From an uncultured Flavobacteriia bacterium (lineage in GTDB: Bacteria; Bacteroidota; Bacteroidia; Flavobacteriales_D; Crocinitomicaceae): a DNA stretch of 5,663 bases. Position numbers and translations under genes: made by a program. The notes under the pieces were generated by a model, which was given only the letters and a program-made list of their open reading frames with translations, was not told the DNA's origin and made no database searches. Shown piece by piece: positions 5,456 through 5,663 of the stretch (within the stretch, counting starts at the first letter, position 1; every line of letters starts with the position of its first letter). The stretch covers positions 1 to 5,663 of the forward strand of contig CAIYXD010000350.1 in assembly GCA_903930085.1 (NCBI GenBank), given 5' to 3'.

Positions 5456-5663
5456 CTACTCTTTTTCAAACTTTCTACCGATACAAAAGCCAAGTCGAAA
5501 TTGACCTTTTGACCATTTTTCGAAAGTATAAGGTATAAATTGGGTTTCACCAAATCCTTTGGAATTTGTTAAGTTAATCGTAAAATTATGACCAAAAGTA
5601 ATCCATTCAAATGCTATTCCAAGACTATTGGTGTTTGTCCCACGAACATCTTTACCTTGCAAT
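5456..5663 (-). CDS. DUF5777-like outer-membrane beta-barrel, C-terminal part only
   Basis: Only the last 68 residues are in the window; the frame runs off the right edge, and the first visible codon is TTG (Leu) inside the gene, not a start. The fragment has alternating amphipathic strands typical of an outer-membrane barrel end: NSLGIAFEWITFGHNFTINLTNS (about 12-34), GETQFIPYTFEKW, and a final GQFRLGFCIGRKFEKE. The NSLGIxFEWxxxGHxFxxxxTNSxG and W...G.xxxGFxIxRxF pattern matches what I recall of DUF5777 proteins of Bacteroidota. The last strand does not end in the usual C-terminal Phe but in FEKE, which is common for this family type. It is the most upstream visible gene of the operon; the operon promoter must lie outside the window. 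Confidence 0.75.
   Translation of the reverse strand, partial: LQGKDVRGTNTNSLGIAFEWITFGHNFTINLTNSKGFGETQFIPYTFEKWSKGQFRLGFCIGRKFEKE

Larger units (their letters stand above)
3231..5663 (-). other. Five-gene envelope redox-type operon
   Basis: Five same-strand genes are separated by 20, 4, 4 and 13 bases in transcription order, with no terminator or promoter visible between them, and end at the hairpin 3181-3216. Two of the junctions are nearly identical, TAAAATTATG at 4901-4892 and TAGAATTATG at 4480-4471, each placing a stop four bases before the next ATG. The order is DUF5777-like barrel, YceI, four-helix membrane protein, mono-haem lipoprotein, T9SS-exported mono-haem protein. The operon is seen; its joint function is inferred. 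Confidence 0.8.

Noticed and set aside
5660..5662. Apparent start of a 68-residue protein at the right edge
   Set aside because: The codon is TTG and the reading frame continues beyond the window; the sequence resembles the C-terminal end of a larger barrel protein, so this is an internal Leu.
1..5663. Mobile element, CRISPR array, tRNA/rRNA or riboswitch
   Set aside because: Read on both strands, I found no transposase or integrase motifs, no regularly spaced repeats, no tRNA-like cloverleaf or TTCGA-type arm, and gene gaps are too short (at most about 110 bases) for large structured RNAs.

Overview
The window looks like an AT-rich chromosomal segment of a Bacteroidota bacterium, most likely from Flavobacteriia (a Crocinitomicaceae/Fluviicola-like lineage is a guess). 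The grounds are a type IX secretion (T9SS) C-terminal sorting domain, a DUF4836-type lipoprotein, a DUF5777-type beta-barrel end, starts without Shine-Dalgarno sequences, and secretion signals of the 'LFSQ' and 'SC' type. No phage, IS, tRNA, rRNA or CRISPR feature was found.

Layout: (1) 1-951, plus strand: exported lytic transglycosylase (SLT/GH23-type). (2) 952-1032: convergent spacer with a hairpin terminator. (3) 1033-2478, minus strand: DUF4836-like lipoprotein of 481 residues. (4) 2479-2587: divergent intergenic region with weak promoter-like sequences and a duplicated start-codon motif. (5) about 2564-3178, plus strand: acidic conserved-type protein of unknown function. (6) 3181-3216: long hairpin between convergent genes. 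(7) 3231-5663, minus strand: one tightly packed operon. In transcription order it encodes a DUF5777-like outer-membrane beta-barrel (5' part outside the window), a YceI-family periplasmic protein, a four-helix inner-membrane protein, a mono-heme c-type cytochrome lipoprotein, and a T9SS-exported protein with a single CxxCH motif and a choice-of-anchor V-like domain.

The last five genes are the most interesting part. Gaps of 4 to 20 bases tie together an outer-membrane barrel, a lipocalin-like periplasmic protein, an integral membrane protein and two haem-motif proteins, one of which is addressed to the cell surface. This is consistent with an envelope redox or haem/isoprenoid-handling module spanning the inner membrane, periplasm and outer surface. 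The substrate and direction of electron flow cannot be read from the sequence, and the function is inference. The other three genes (transglycosylase, DUF4836 lipoprotein, acidic unknown) are separate transcription units with no visible functional link to it.
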